Assembly: GCF_032918005.1 (NCBI RefSeq)
Contig: NZ_CP136628.1
Coordinates: 1,597,501 to 1,661,500, forward strand
DNA from: Bradyrhizobium sp. NDS-1
GTDB taxonomy: Bacteria; Pseudomonadota; Alphaproteobacteria; Rhizobiales; Xanthobacteraceae
Length of the DNA stretch: 64,000 bases
Reading direction: 5' to 3'
Shown: positions 9,436 to 18,623 of the stretch, piece by piece
Numbering within the stretch: position 1 is the stretch's first letter
Layout: each line of letters begins with the position of its first letter
Made by a program: the position numbers and the translations under genes
Notes under the pieces: generated by a model
What the model saw: the letters and a program-made list of their open reading frames with translations, nothing else
What the model was told of the DNA's origin: nothing
Databases searched by the model: none

Positions 9436-11148
9436 ATGGCGTCCGCGCCCAATCCAGGTCCTTCTGCAGCCACCGCCGCCCTCGCCAGTGTCGCCGCGCT
9501 CGGCATATGGCGACTGCTTGCGGTTGCCGCGCCGCATCTGGCCGCGCTCGCGCTGATGTACCAGACCGAGACCGATTTCGGCTCGCGCTTCTCCTTTGCG
9601 CTCGCCTGGGGCATCCTCAACTTCTTCTGGATCACGCTGCTGCGCCGGCCGGCGTTGTCGGGCGCGCTGTCCCTCACCATGGTCGTCGTGCTGGTGCTGC
9701 TGTCGCGCCTCAAGCACGACGTCGTGCAGATGACGGTCAACTTCATCGACCTGATGATGATCGACCGCGACACCGTCGCGTTTCTGTTCGCGATCTTCCC
9801 GAATTTGCGCTGGTCGGTGATCCTGGCCGGCCTCGTCACGCTGCCGCTGATGTATGCGCTGTGGTGGCTCGATCCGTTCCGCATCCGCCGTCTGCCGGCG
9901 CTCGCCTGCAAGCTCGCGTGCCTTGCCGCGCTGGTCGGCTATTCGCTCTATCACCCGGACGAGGCCTGGCGCGGCTATTACGACGACGGCTATCTGTCGA
10001 AATTCTTCCGCTCCGGCGTCAGTTCGGTGTCCGATTTCGTGCAATACGGCTTCATGGAATCGGCCGTTTCGACCAATGAGCGGCTCAACATGCCGCTGGT
10101 CGATGCCTGTCACCCGGTCGGACGCCGGCCGAACATCATCATGATCCATGATGAATCCAGCTTCGACATTCGCGCCGCACAGGGCATCAAGGTGCCGCCG
10201 CGCTATGGCGATCACTTCAAGTCCTGGGACGGCAAGCAGCGGACATTCCTCGCCGAGACCAACGGCGGGCCGAGCTGGTTCACCGAATACAACGTGCTCG
10301 CGGGGCTGTCCTCGCGCTCGTTCGGCCGCTTCGCCTATTTTGTCACGCGCATCGCCTCGAGCCGGGTCGAACGCGGCCTGCCGCTGGCGCTGCGCCGTTG
10401 CGGCTACGACACGATGTCGCTCTATCCCGCCCATGGCGGCTTCATGGCCGCCCGCAGCTTCCAGATGACGACCGGCATCGAACGCTTCCTCGATTCGAAA
10501 GACCTCGGAGCCAAGGACGTCGAGCCGGACAGCTTTTTCTACGACAAGGCGCTCCAGCTGATCGGCCAGCAGCCGCCGAACAAGCCGCTGTTCACCTTCC
10601 TTTATCTCGGCGCCAATCATTTCCCCTGGGAGACGCGCTTCCGTCCCGACCTGTTGCCGAACTGGCGCGCGCCGGGCAACGTGGCGTCGATCGACGAATA
10701 TCTGCGCCGGCAGGCGATGAGCGCCGAGCAGTACAAGGCGTTCGTCGCGGGGCTGAAGAAGACGTTTCCCGGCGAGCCCTTCCTGATCGTGCGTTACGGC
10801 GATCATCAGCCGGAGTTCGCGCCCGCCATCCTCGAGCCCGGGCTCGACGAGGGCGCGATCGGCAAGAAGCTCGACGCCTACGATCCGCGTCTCTACGCGA
10901 CTTACTATGCGATCGACGCCATCAATTTCGAGCCGGTGAAGAGTGATGCCGTGATGGACACGGTCGACGGCCCTTATCTGCCGCTGGTCATCCAGGAGGC
11001 CGCCGGCATCCCGCTCGACCCCTCCTTTGCCGAGCAGAAGGAGATCATGCTCCGCTGCAAGGGCATGTTCTACAGCTGCAAGGACGGCGCCGAAGCGCGG
11101 CGGCTGAACCGCCTGCTGATCGACGCGGGGATAATCAGGGGGTTGTAG
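9436..11148 (+). CDS. Membrane-anchored sulfatase / LTA-synthase-like phosphotransferase
   Basis: The protein (570 residues from ATG 9436) has about five N-terminal membrane helices (about 15-195) and an extracytoplasmic alkaline-phosphatase-superfamily domain. Metal-binding motifs are visible: IIMIHDESSFD with Asp239-Glu240, GGPSWFTEYN with a candidate nucleophile Ser280 or Thr283, and RYGDHQPEF with Asp456-His457. This arrangement is that of LtaS/OpgB-type enzymes, which move phosphoglycerol or phosphoethanolamine onto polymers, or hydrolyse sulfate esters. A role in decorating periplasmic glucans or lipids is plausible but inferred. An earlier in-frame ATG exists at 9322 with a Ser/Arg-rich extension; the start is uncertain. 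Confidence 0.75.
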   Translation: MASAPNPGPSAATAALASVAALGIWRLLAVAAPHLAALALMYQTETDFGSRFSFALAWGILNFFWITLLRRPALSGALSLTMVVVLVLLSRLKHDVVQMTVNFIDLMMIDRDTVAFLFAIFPNLRWSVILAGLVTLPLMYALWWLDPFRIRRLPALACKLACLAALVGYSLYHPDEAWRGYYDDGYLSKFFRSGVSSVSDFVQYGFMESAVSTNERLNMPLVDACHPVGRRPNIIMIHDESSFDIRAAQGIKVPPRYGDHFKSWDGKQRTFLAETNGGPSWFTEYNVLAGLSSRSFGRFAYFVTRIASSRVERGLPLALRRCGYDTMSLYPAHGGFMAARSFQMTTGIERFLDSKDLGAKDVEPDSFFYDKALQLIGQQPPNKPLFTFLYLGANHFPWETRFRPDLLPNWRAPGNVASIDEYLRRQAMSAEQYKAFVAGLKKTFPGEPFLIVRYGDHQPEFAPAILEPGLDEGAIGKKLDAYDPRLYATYYAIDAINFEPVKSDAVMDTVDGPYLPLVIQEAAGIPLDPSFAEQKEIMLRCKGMFYSCKDGAEARRLNRLLIDAGIIRGL

Positions 11149-11241
11149 TCTCCTGTTCGACCACAAGCGATACTCTTCGACCGTCACCCTAATGGCCGCT
11201 TCTTGAGCGGCCCTCGAAGGATGACGGAGCTTGCAGCGGTC

Positions 11242-12801
11242 CTACCGCCCGCCCACCTTTTCCCACAGCCACTTCGCTACCACATCCGGCGACGAGGTCG
11301 CGTCGTTGCCGCTGGCGCGCAGATTCGCTTCACGCATGGTCGCGATATCGATCTTGCCGAGAAGCGGCGTGAGCGCGGCTTGCAACCGCTCGTCGCCGGC
11401 GCGCTTCGGCGCCAGCAGCAGGATGGCATCGTAGGGCGGGATCGCGTGCCTGGGATCCTCGAGTGCGACCAGATCGTATTTCGCGATCAGGCCGTCGCTG
11501 GTGTAGCCGGCGATGACGTCGACTTCGCCGCTGGCGACCGCCGCATACATGAAGTCGGGCTGCATCTGGCGCTGGGCGCGGAAGGAGAGGCCGTAGGCCT
11601 TTTGCAGCGCGGCCCATTCCGGGCGTGAGAAGAACTCATAGTCGCCCGCGATCGACAGGCTCGCCGCATGTGCCGCGAGATCGGCGATGGTGCGGATGCC
11701 GAGCGCCTCGGCGCGCTTTTTCGGCATCACCAGCGCATAGGCATTTTCGAAGCCGAGCTCGCCGAGCAAGGTGATGTTGTCCTTGGCGAGCGCCGTCTTC
11801 AGCTCGGCGACCAGCTCGGCGCGCGGCTTGATATCGGTGCGACGCAGCTGGTTGGCCCAGAGCGTGCCGGAATAATCGACATAGAGATCGATGTCGCCGG
11901 CCTTCAACGCCCCGAAGATCACGCTGGAGCCGAGGCCGGATCGTGTGGTGGCGGGAAGGCTTGCCGCCTGAAGGCGGTCCCTGAGCAGGGCCGAGAGCAC
12001 ATATTGCTCGGCGAATGTCTTGGCACCGACGACATAGCCCTGCGACGAGCGCCCCATCGTCGGCACCAGCGTTGCGGCGACCAACGCGGCGATGCCGGCC
12101 GCGCCCAGTGCGGAGCGCGCGTGGCTGTGGTGACGCAGGCCGGCCTCGATCAGGCCCAGCAGCTGATCGACGGCGAGCGCCAGCAGCGCCGAGGCAAGGC
12201 AGCCGAACAGCACGAACACCCAATTCTGGGTCTGGAGCCCGGCGAAGATGTAGTTGCCGAGGCTGGTCTGCCCGATCGGCGTCGACAGCGTGGCGGTGCC
12301 GATCACCCACACCGCGGCGGTGCGGATGCCCGCCATCATCACCGGCAGCGCCAGCGGCAGCTCGACCATCAGCAGCGACTGCCGCGCGGTCATGCCGACG
12401 CCCTTGGCGGCTTCGATCAGCGCGGGATCGATGCCGTTGAGCCCGGTGATGCCGTTGCGCAGCACCGGCAGCATCGAATAGAGCGCCAGCGCCAGCATCG
12501 CCGGCAGGAAGCCGAACGCCGAGAAGGAAACGCCGAACCAGGCCAGCGTGACGGACGCGGCCAGCAGCAGCAGCGGATAGAACAGCGCGAGCAGCGCCAG
12601 ACCCGGCACCGTCTGCACGATGCTGGCGATCGCGAGCAGGATGGCGCGCGGCGCCGGGCGGTTGCGGGTCAGGATCGCCAGCGGCAGGCTGACGACGAGA
12701 CCGAGCGCGAGTGCCGCGAGGCTCACCCGCACATGGTTGCCGAGATAGTCGGGCAGATGCGCCAGCGCCTCGCCCCAGCGCGGATCGGCCAGCAAGCTCA
12801 T
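11242..12801 (-). CDS. Osmoprotectant-type ABC transporter, permease fused to binding protein
   Basis: The 519-residue protein joins a BPD-type permease (about 1-235, six or so helices, with the EAA-like stretch EAAKGVGMTARQSLLMVELPLA) to an OpuAC/ProX-type substrate-binding domain (about 255-519, starting YVVGAKTFAEQYVLSALL). Fused permease-binding proteins are known in the QAT family that takes up glycine betaine, choline, carnitine or proline betaine. Its ATG overlaps the stop codon of the ATPase gene (ATGA), so the two are coupled. The precise ligand is not evident; an aromatic cage cannot be assigned by eye. Confidence 0.88.
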   Translation of the reverse strand: MSLLADPRWGEALAHLPDYLGNHVRVSLAALALGLVVSLPLAILTRNRPAPRAILLAIASIVQTVPGLALLALFYPLLLLAASVTLAWFGVSFSAFGFLPAMLALALYSMLPVLRNGITGLNGIDPALIEAAKGVGMTARQSLLMVELPLALPVMMAGIRTAAVWVIGTATLSTPIGQTSLGNYIFAGLQTQNWVFVLFGCLASALLALAVDQLLGLIEAGLRHHSHARSALGAAGIAALVAATLVPTMGRSSQGYVVGAKTFAEQYVLSALLRDRLQAASLPATTRSGLGSSVIFGALKAGDIDLYVDYSGTLWANQLRRTDIKPRAELVAELKTALAKDNITLLGELGFENAYALVMPKKRAEALGIRTIADLAAHAASLSIAGDYEFFSRPEWAALQKAYGLSFRAQRQMQPDFMYAAVASGEVDVIAGYTSDGLIAKYDLVALEDPRHAIPPYDAILLLAPKRAGDERLQAALTPLLGKIDIATMREANLRASGNDATSSPDVVAKWLWEKVGGR

Positions 12802-13580
12802 GCCGCACCGCTCGTCGGCAGCAGCGCGTTCAGCCGTTCGACCTGGCGCCGCGGCGTGCGCAGCAGCTCCAGCACGTAGGCGTCCTCGCTCTTCGAAAGC
12901 TCCGCCGGCGTACCCTGCGCCAGCAGCTTGCCGCCACGCATCACGGCGATGCGGTCCGCGAGCAGGATCGCCTCCGTCATGTCATGGGTGATCATCACCG
13001 TGGTCAGGCCGAGCTTGCGATGCAGCGCACGATAATCGTCGCCGAGCGCATCGCGGGTGAGGGGATCGAGCGCACCGAAGGGCTCGTCCATCAGCACGAT
13101 GCGAGGTTTTGCCGCGAGTGCCCGCGCCACGCCGACACGCTGGCGCTGGCCGCCGGAGAGCGCCTCCGGCAGGCGGTCGCGATGCGCATCACGGTCGAGC
13201 TGCACGAGCTCCATCAGCTCGTCGACGCGTGCCGCGATGTCCGTCGCCGGAGTGCCCAGCAGCCTTGGCGTGATCCCGATATTGTCGGCAACGCTCAAAT
13301 GGGGAAACAGCCCGCCGGCCTGGAACACGTAGCCGACCCGGCGCCGAAGTGCGACCGGATCGACGTCTCGTACGTCCTCGCCCTCGACCGTGATCGTGCC
13401 GCCATCGGCCTCGATCAGCCGGTTGGCGAGCCGTAGCAGCGTCGTCTTGCCGGAGCCCGAGCCACCGACGACGGCCACAAATTCGCCTTCGGCGATGTCG
13501 AGCGACACATCGTCGACGGCCTTGAGGGAGCCGAAGCGCTTGGTGACGCAGTGATAGCTGATCGCCGGCTTCGAGGGCAT
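12798..13580 (-). CDS. Osmoprotectant-type ABC transporter, ATP-binding protein
   Basis: The 260-residue ATPase has Walker A GGSGSGKT at 39-46, the signature LSGGQRQR, Walker B RIVLMDEPFGALD and a downstream switch His (MITHDMTEA). It resembles OpuBA/OpuCA/ProV ATPases but seems to lack a full C-terminal CBS pair: only about 30 residues follow the core. The start at ATG 13580 is the nearest to the conserved fold; in-frame starts at 13610 and 13649 are possible. First gene of the two-gene operon with the fused permease-binding protein, divergent from the next ABC system. Confidence 0.9.
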   Translation of the reverse strand: MPSKPAISYHCVTKRFGSLKAVDDVSLDIAEGEFVAVVGGSGSGKTTLLRLANRLIEADGGTITVEGEDVRDVDPVALRRRVGYVFQAGGLFPHLSVADNIGITPRLLGTPATDIAARVDELMELVQLDRDAHRDRLPEALSGGQRQRVGVARALAAKPRIVLMDEPFGALDPLTRDALGDDYRALHRKLGLTTVMITHDMTEAILLADRIAVMRGGKLLAQGTPAELSKSEDAYVLELLRTPRRQVERLNALLPTSGAA

Positions 13581-13688
13581 TGGATGGGGCTCATTTTTTC
13601 CTTGCCCCATGCGTAGCACGCTTGGCGCCTCGATTGAACTTGGCGGCACGAGCGGCTAAGGCATCGGGCCGAATTCGGAGGAAAATGC

Positions 13689-14507
13689 ATGACAACGCCC
13701 ACGGCAGTGGCGCTGGAAGATGCCAAGGTCGCGTTCCGGCTCGGGGACGGGCGGGTCTATACGGCGGTGGAGAAAGCTCATCTCGCAGTGGCGCAAGGCG
13801 AGTTCGTGGCCATTGTCGGCCCCACCGGCTGCGGCAAATCCACGCTCCTCAACGTCGCCGCGGGCTTGCTCACGCCAGCGGCCGGCAACGTCAGGATATT
13901 CGACCGGCCGCTCGCGGGGCTGAACCGGGATGCCGGGTATTTGTTCCAGGCCGACGCGTTGTTCCCATGGAAGACCGCGCTCGACAACGTCGCGATCGGG
14001 CTCGAGGTCAAGGGCACGGCACGCGCCGAGGCGCTGCAGCGGGCGCAGCAATGGCTGACCTCCGTCGGCCTCGGTGCGTTCGCTAATCGCTATCCGCACA
14101 TGCTTTCCGGCGGCCAGCGCAAGCGCGTCGCGCTGGCGCAAGTGCTGATCCGCGACCCGAAGATCCTGCTGATGGACGAGCCGTTCGGGCCGCTCGATGC
14201 GCAGACGCGCCAGGTGATGGGCAATCTGCTGCTCGAGCTCTGGAATGCGGACCGCAAGGCCGTGCTGTTCGTCACTCATGATCTCGAAGAGGCGATCGCG
14301 CTCGCCGACCGCGTCGTGATCATGTCGGCCGGGCCGTCCTCGCGCATCATCGGCGACTGGCGGGTGAGCTTGCCGCGCCCGCGCGACATTTTCGAGGTGC
14401 GGCTCGACAAGGAATTCCATGCGCTCCATCGCGAGATCTGGAGCGTGCTCAAGGACGAGGTGATGAAGGGCTACGCCCAGTCCACGCAAGCGGCGGAGGC
14501 GGTCTGA
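13689..14507 (+). CDS. NitT/TauT-family ABC transporter, ATP-binding protein
   Basis: The 272-residue ATPase has Walker A GPTGCGKST at 44-52, signature LSGGQRKR, Walker B KILLMDEPFGPLD, and the FVTHDLEEAIALADRVVIM switch region typical of the SsuB/TauB/NrtD branch. It overlaps the permease start (ATGTCG at 14507) and belongs to the operon of 13689-16470. The family carries nitrate, sulfonates, taurine or pyrimidine and thiamine precursors; the ligand here is not determinable from the ATPase. Confidence 0.93.
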   Translation: MTTPTAVALEDAKVAFRLGDGRVYTAVEKAHLAVAQGEFVAIVGPTGCGKSTLLNVAAGLLTPAAGNVRIFDRPLAGLNRDAGYLFQADALFPWKTALDNVAIGLEVKGTARAEALQRAQQWLTSVGLGAFANRYPHMLSGGQRKRVALAQVLIRDPKILLMDEPFGPLDAQTRQVMGNLLLELWNADRKAVLFVTHDLEEAIALADRVVIMSAGPSSRIIGDWRVSLPRPRDIFEVRLDKEFHALHREIWSVLKDEVMKGYAQSTQAAEAV

Positions 14508-15295
14508 TGTCGCGCCCGACGCTGCTTGCACTCCAAGTCCTGGTCGCCGTCGTCTTCATTGTGCTGTGGCAGGTGCTGTCGACTGTCCCCGTATTCGGCA
14601 AGATCCTGCTGCCGCCGTTCTTCTTCTCCAATCCGCTCGACGTGTTCAGCCAGATCGTGAAGTGGTTCTCGTCCGGCGTGATCTGGAAGCATCTCGGCAT
14701 CACGCTCACGGAATCGCTCCTGGCCTTTGTGATCGGATCGGCCGGCGGCGTGCTGGTCGGCTTCTGGTTCGCGCGCCAGCCGCTGGTGGCCGCCGTGTTC
14801 GACCCCTACGTCAAGATGGTCAACGCGCTGCCGCGCGTCGTGCTGGCGCCGATCTTCGCGCTTTGGCTTGGGCTTGGCATCTGGTCCAAGGTCGCGCTCG
14901 GCGTCACGCTGGTCTTCTTCATCGTGTTCTTCAACGTCTACCAGGGAGTCAAGGAAGTCAGCCGCACCGTGCTCGACAACGGCCGCATGCTCGGCATGAG
15001 CGAGAGGCAATTGATGCAGCACGTCTACTGGCCCTCGGCGCTGTCCTGGATGTTCTCCTCGCTGCATACCTCGGTCGGCTTTGCCGTGGTCGGCGCGGTC
15101 GTCGGCGAATATCTGGGATCGGCGGCCGGGCTCGGCTATCTGATCCAGCAGGCCGAGGGCGTGTTCGACGTCGCCGGCGTGTTCGCCGGCATGTTCGTGC
15201 TGTCGGCCTTCGTGATCCTGATCGACTATGGCGTCACGCTGGTCGAGCGGAGGCTATTGGTGTGGCGGCCGACCGCGTCGGATGGGCGGGGTTGA
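14507..15295 (+). CDS. NitT/TauT-family ABC transporter, permease
   Basis: The 262-residue inner-membrane protein has about six hydrophobic helices and the cytoplasmic EAA loop (DNGRMLGMSERQLMQHVYWPSAL region near 160-185) that contacts the ATPase. Layout and length match SsuC/TauC permeases. Its start overlaps the ATPase stop by one base, and the binding-protein gene lies 149 bp downstream, a gap that may allow separate, stronger expression of the binding protein. Confidence 0.92.
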   Translation: MSRPTLLALQVLVAVVFIVLWQVLSTVPVFGKILLPPFFFSNPLDVFSQIVKWFSSGVIWKHLGITLTESLLAFVIGSAGGVLVGFWFARQPLVAAVFDPYVKMVNALPRVVLAPIFALWLGLGIWSKVALGVTLVFFIVFFNVYQGVKEVSRTVLDNGRMLGMSERQLMQHVYWPSALSWMFSSLHTSVGFAVVGAVVGEYLGSAAGLGYLIQQAEGVFDVAGVFAGMFVLSAFVILIDYGVTLVERRLLVWRPTASDGRG

Positions 15296-15444
15296 GCTGC
15301 GAGCAAGATGCGCTCCCCCTATCGAGAATTGCTCTTGTCCCGGCATGCTATTGTTCCGAATGGCCGATGGCCAGTGCCTTCGGCAGCGCTTCTCAAGCCA
15401 AGCCTGCTGCTCTATGGTGCCGCCGGCCGAACGGAGGAAAACCA

Positions 15445-16470
15445 ATGAAGAACACGATTGCCAGGCTCGCCGGCGCGCTGCTCGCACTGACGCTCACCAC
15501 CTCGCTTGCCGCGGCGCAAAGCAAAGTCACCATCGCGATCGGCGGCGGCTCCTGCCTGTGCTATCTGCCGACGGTTCTGGCGAGGCAGCTCGGCGAATAC
15601 GAGAAGGCCGGCCTCAATGTCGAGCTCGTCGACCTCAAGGGCGGTTCGGACGCGCTCAAGGCCGTGCTCGGCGGCAGCGCCGACGTGGTCTCGGGCTATT
15701 TCGACCATTGCGTCAATCTGGCCGCCAAGAAGCAGGAGCTGCAGGCCTTCGTGGTCTATGACCGTTATCCCGGCCTCGTGCTGGTGGTCGCGCCCTCGCG
15801 AACCAACGACATCAAGTCGGTCAAGGATCTCGCCGGCAAGAAGGTCGGCGTCAGCGCGCCCGGTTCCTCCACCGACTTCTTCCTGAAGTATATGCTGAAA
15901 AAGAACGGCGTCGATCCCACCAGCACCGCCGTGATCGGCGTCGGCCTCGGAGCCACCGCCGTCGCCGCGATGCAGCAGGGTCAGATCGATGCGGCCGTGA
16001 TGCTCGATCCCTCCGTCACCGTGCTCCAGGGAAACCACAAGGATCTGCGCATCCTTTCCGACACCCGCACGCAGAAGGATACGCTCGAGACTTTCGGCGG
16101 CGAATATCCGGGCGGCGCGCTGTACACGACGGCGGCCTGGATCAACAGCCACGAGAAGGAGACGCAGGCGCTCACCAACGCGATCCTCGCCACGCTCGCA
16201 TGGATCCATTCGCACACGCCCGAGGAGATCATGGCGAAGATGCCGGAAGAGACGGTCGGCAAGAACAAGGACCTCTATCTCGCCGCGCTGAAGAACACGA
16301 TCCCGATGTATTCCGAGACCGGGAAGATGGATCCGAAGGGCGCGGACGCCGTGCTTTCGGTGTTCAGCGTCGGCTCACCCGAGGTGGCCAATGCCAAGAT
16401 CGACGTCAGCAAGACCTTCACCAACAAGTTCGTCGAGCAGGCCAAAAAGACGACGGGGAATGCCAAATAG
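15445..16470 (+). CDS. NitT/TauT-type periplasmic substrate-binding protein
   Basis: The 341-residue protein has a clear Sec signal peptide (residues 1-25, ending LAAAQS) and an NMT1/SsuA-like fold: YLPTVLARQLGEYEKAGLNVELVDLKGGSDAL near 38-70, then SGYFDHCVNLAAKK and LAGKKVGVSAPGSSTDFFLKYML. The binding pocket stretch GGGSCLCYLP has two Cys and is unusual. ATG 15445 follows GGAGGAAAACCA. It is the third gene of the 13689-16470 system. Ligand unknown; a taurine/sulfonate or thiamine-precursor type compound is possible. Confidence 0.9.
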   Translation: MKNTIARLAGALLALTLTTSLAAAQSKVTIAIGGGSCLCYLPTVLARQLGEYEKAGLNVELVDLKGGSDALKAVLGGSADVVSGYFDHCVNLAAKKQELQAFVVYDRYPGLVLVVAPSRTNDIKSVKDLAGKKVGVSAPGSSTDFFLKYMLKKNGVDPTSTAVIGVGLGATAVAAMQQGQIDAAVMLDPSVTVLQGNHKDLRILSDTRTQKDTLETFGGEYPGGALYTTAAWINSHEKETQALTNAILATLAWIHSHTPEEIMAKMPEETVGKNKDLYLAALKNTIPMYSETGKMDPKGADAVLSVFSVGSPEVANAKIDVSKTFTNKFVEQAKKTTGNAK

Positions 16471-16499
16471 CTGACGCGAAGATGTGGTAGCCGTCCATT

Positions 16500-17204
16500 A
16501 TGACGTCACCCATCATTCACCGCGTCACGACGCTCGATCTTGTCGTGCGGCCGATCGTCTGGCCGTTCGCGAAGGAGCGGCGCGCCGAGATCGCGGCGCA
16601 TTTCACCGAGAAACAACGCGAGCGGCCGAAGATCTGGAACGGCCGCGTGCTGCTCGGGTGCGATCCCGTGTTCATGGACGGCCATTTCGCCTCGACCTAT
16701 TTCGAGACCGATTTCGCAAGCTTCCTCGCCTGGCGCGACTGGGGCTTTCCCGGTCCTGCCGTGTTCAACGGTTTTGGCATGGGCGCGCTGCGTACGTCCG
16801 ACGGCGCCTTCGTGATGGGCGAGATGGCCCAGCACACCGCCAATGCGGGCCGCATCTATTTCCCGTCGGGCACGCCGGATCTCGACGACGTCAGGGATGG
16901 CAGGCTGGACATTCCGGGCAGCGTCGTCCGCGAAATCGAGGAGGAGACCGGCCTGACCGCGGCGGACTATCGGGCCGAGCCGGATTGGCACTGCGTCGTC
17001 AGCGGCCCCACGATCGCGATGATGCAGGTGCTCGATCTCGACATGTCCGGCGACGAGGCTTGCGCTTTGATCGAAGCCAACCTCGCCCGTGAGGCCGAGC
17101 CTGAGTTGTCGGCCATCCATCTGGTGCGCGGGGTGAATGATCTCACCCCCACCATGCCGCGATTTGTCACGGCCTTTATCGAGCAGCAGTTCGCTTCGCG
17201 CTGA
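16500..17204 (+). CDS. Nudix hydrolase-like protein
   Basis: The 234-residue protein has a degenerate Nudix box: the core REIEEETGL starts at Arg144 and provides the catalytic Glu residues, preceded by PSGTPDLDDVRDGRLDIPGSVV, which replaces the usual G-x5-E by an acidic loop. The N-terminal half (1-100) is not part of the Nudix fold and carries a WPFAKERR basic stretch. It lies 29 nt after the ABC binding-protein gene and may be co-transcribed. Substrate (nucleoside diphosphate derivative or CoA) is not inferable. Confidence 0.75.
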   Translation: MTSPIIHRVTTLDLVVRPIVWPFAKERRAEIAAHFTEKQRERPKIWNGRVLLGCDPVFMDGHFASTYFETDFASFLAWRDWGFPGPAVFNGFGMGALRTSDGAFVMGEMAQHTANAGRIYFPSGTPDLDDVRDGRLDIPGSVVREIEEETGLTAADYRAEPDWHCVVSGPTIAMMQVLDLDMSGDEACALIEANLAREAEPELSAIHLVRGVNDLTPTMPRFVTAFIEQQFASR

Positions 17205-17297
17205 TGCGCAAGGCTTGACATCCCTGCGCTCTGCCCATGTGATGGGGACAACGAAAAGCAAGACGAATGCAATGCACAATCGTCCAGGGAGGTTTCG

Positions 17298-18608
17298 ATG
17301 CGCCTGCGCAGGACTGCCCGTTTGCTACATGGGCTCTTGGTCGCGATATCGGCCGCGGGTTTGGCGGCGTCCGCCGAGGCCCAGGAGAAGAAGCTCAAGA
17401 TCGGTGTCATCTACGATCTGACCGGTCCGCTCGCCGGCGGCGGCTCTGAGCTGCAATATACCGGCGCAAGAATCATGCTGGATCAGTACAGCGCGAAGGA
17501 TGTCGAGGGCTACAAGATCGAGGCGATCTATGCCGATGCCCAGAGCAAGCCGGACGTCGCCATCAATGAAGCGATCCGATTGATCGAGCAGGAAAAGGTT
17601 GACATGCTGCTCGGCTTCTTTTCCTCGGCGCAGTGCGTGCCGGTGGCAGCGCGCGTCGAGCAGTTGAAGAAGTTCATGTGGATCACGACCTGCATCTCGT
17701 CCGCCGTGCTGGAGAACAAGAACTACAAATACGTGTTTCGGCCGCAGGCCTCCGGCGATCAGTTCGGTATGATGACGATGGACTTCATCGCTCAGAACAC
17801 GAAGGAAAAGTTAGGCAAGGACCCGAAGGACTTGCGGGTCGCCATCATCCATGAGGACGGCGCCTATGGCGTCGACGTCGCCAAGGGCAATGAGGCCGGT
17901 GCCAAGAAGGCCGGTTTCAACATCGTGCTCAGGGAAGGCTATTCGGCCACGGCCCCGGATTTGTCTGCGCTGGTCACCAAGCTGAAGCGGGCCAAGCCGG
18001 ATGTGGTCTTCCACACCGGCTACAATCCCGACATCACCCTGTTGCTCCGGCAAGCCCGCGAACAAGGGCTGAAGTTCGGTGCACTGGTGGGACATGGCGC
18101 CGGCTACGGGGTCTATGAGAAGCTGAAAGAAGGCCTGGGCTCCGATGTCAACTACGTCTTCAACACCGATCCGATCTCGATCTGGCTCGCCAACCAGAAG
18201 AGCATGGATCCGAAGCTGCCGCCGATCATCAAGGCGGTTGGCGAGGAGTTCGACAAGCGCAAGCCGGGGCTCGCCATCCGTTCGGCTCATGTCGGCATGG
18301 CTGCGTCCAACACCTACCTGTTCCTGACCGACGTCCTGCCGCGATCGATCAAGAAATATGGCGGCATAGATCCGGAATCCCTGCGCAAGGCAGCCCTCGA
18401 CACCGACATACCCGAAGGCGGCACCATGCTCGGCTTCGGCGTCAAATTCCACGGCGAGGGCTCGCCGATGGCCGGGCAGAACGAGCGCTCGTTCCCCGTC
18501 GTGATCCAGTACGTCGACGACAAGTCCCATGTGGTGTGGCCGAAGAGCCAGGCGCAGCGCGAGGCCGTGCTGCCGCTGCCGAAGGGCACCACCTACAGCA
18601 ACCAGTAG
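17298..18608 (+). CDS. Branched-chain amino-acid-type (LivK-like) binding protein
   Basis: The 436-residue protein has an N-terminal Sec signal peptide (about 1-28, ending ASAEAQ) and a Peripla_BP_6 fold that starts KLKIGVIYDLTGPLAGGG. It starts at ATG 17298 after GGGAGG. It heads an operon with two ATPases and two permeases (18624-22002). It shares long stretches with the orphan binding protein at 52565-53875, for example SKPDVAINEA, GYNPDIT and the C-terminal LPLPKGTTY. Systems of this kind also take up urea, amides and aromatic acids, so an amino-acid ligand is not certain. Confidence 0.9.
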   Translation: MRLRRTARLLHGLLVAISAAGLAASAEAQEKKLKIGVIYDLTGPLAGGGSELQYTGARIMLDQYSAKDVEGYKIEAIYADAQSKPDVAINEAIRLIEQEKVDMLLGFFSSAQCVPVAARVEQLKKFMWITTCISSAVLENKNYKYVFRPQASGDQFGMMTMDFIAQNTKEKLGKDPKDLRVAIIHEDGAYGVDVAKGNEAGAKKAGFNIVLREGYSATAPDLSALVTKLKRAKPDVVFHTGYNPDITLLLRQAREQGLKFGALVGHGAGYGVYEKLKEGLGSDVNYVFNTDPISIWLANQKSMDPKLPPIIKAVGEEFDKRKPGLAIRSAHVGMAASNTYLFLTDVLPRSIKKYGGIDPESLRKAALDTDIPEGGTMLGFGVKFHGEGSPMAGQNERSFPVVIQYVDDKSHVVWPKSQAQREAVLPLPKGTTYSNQ

Positions 18609-18623
18609 CGGCGGAGAGCGACG

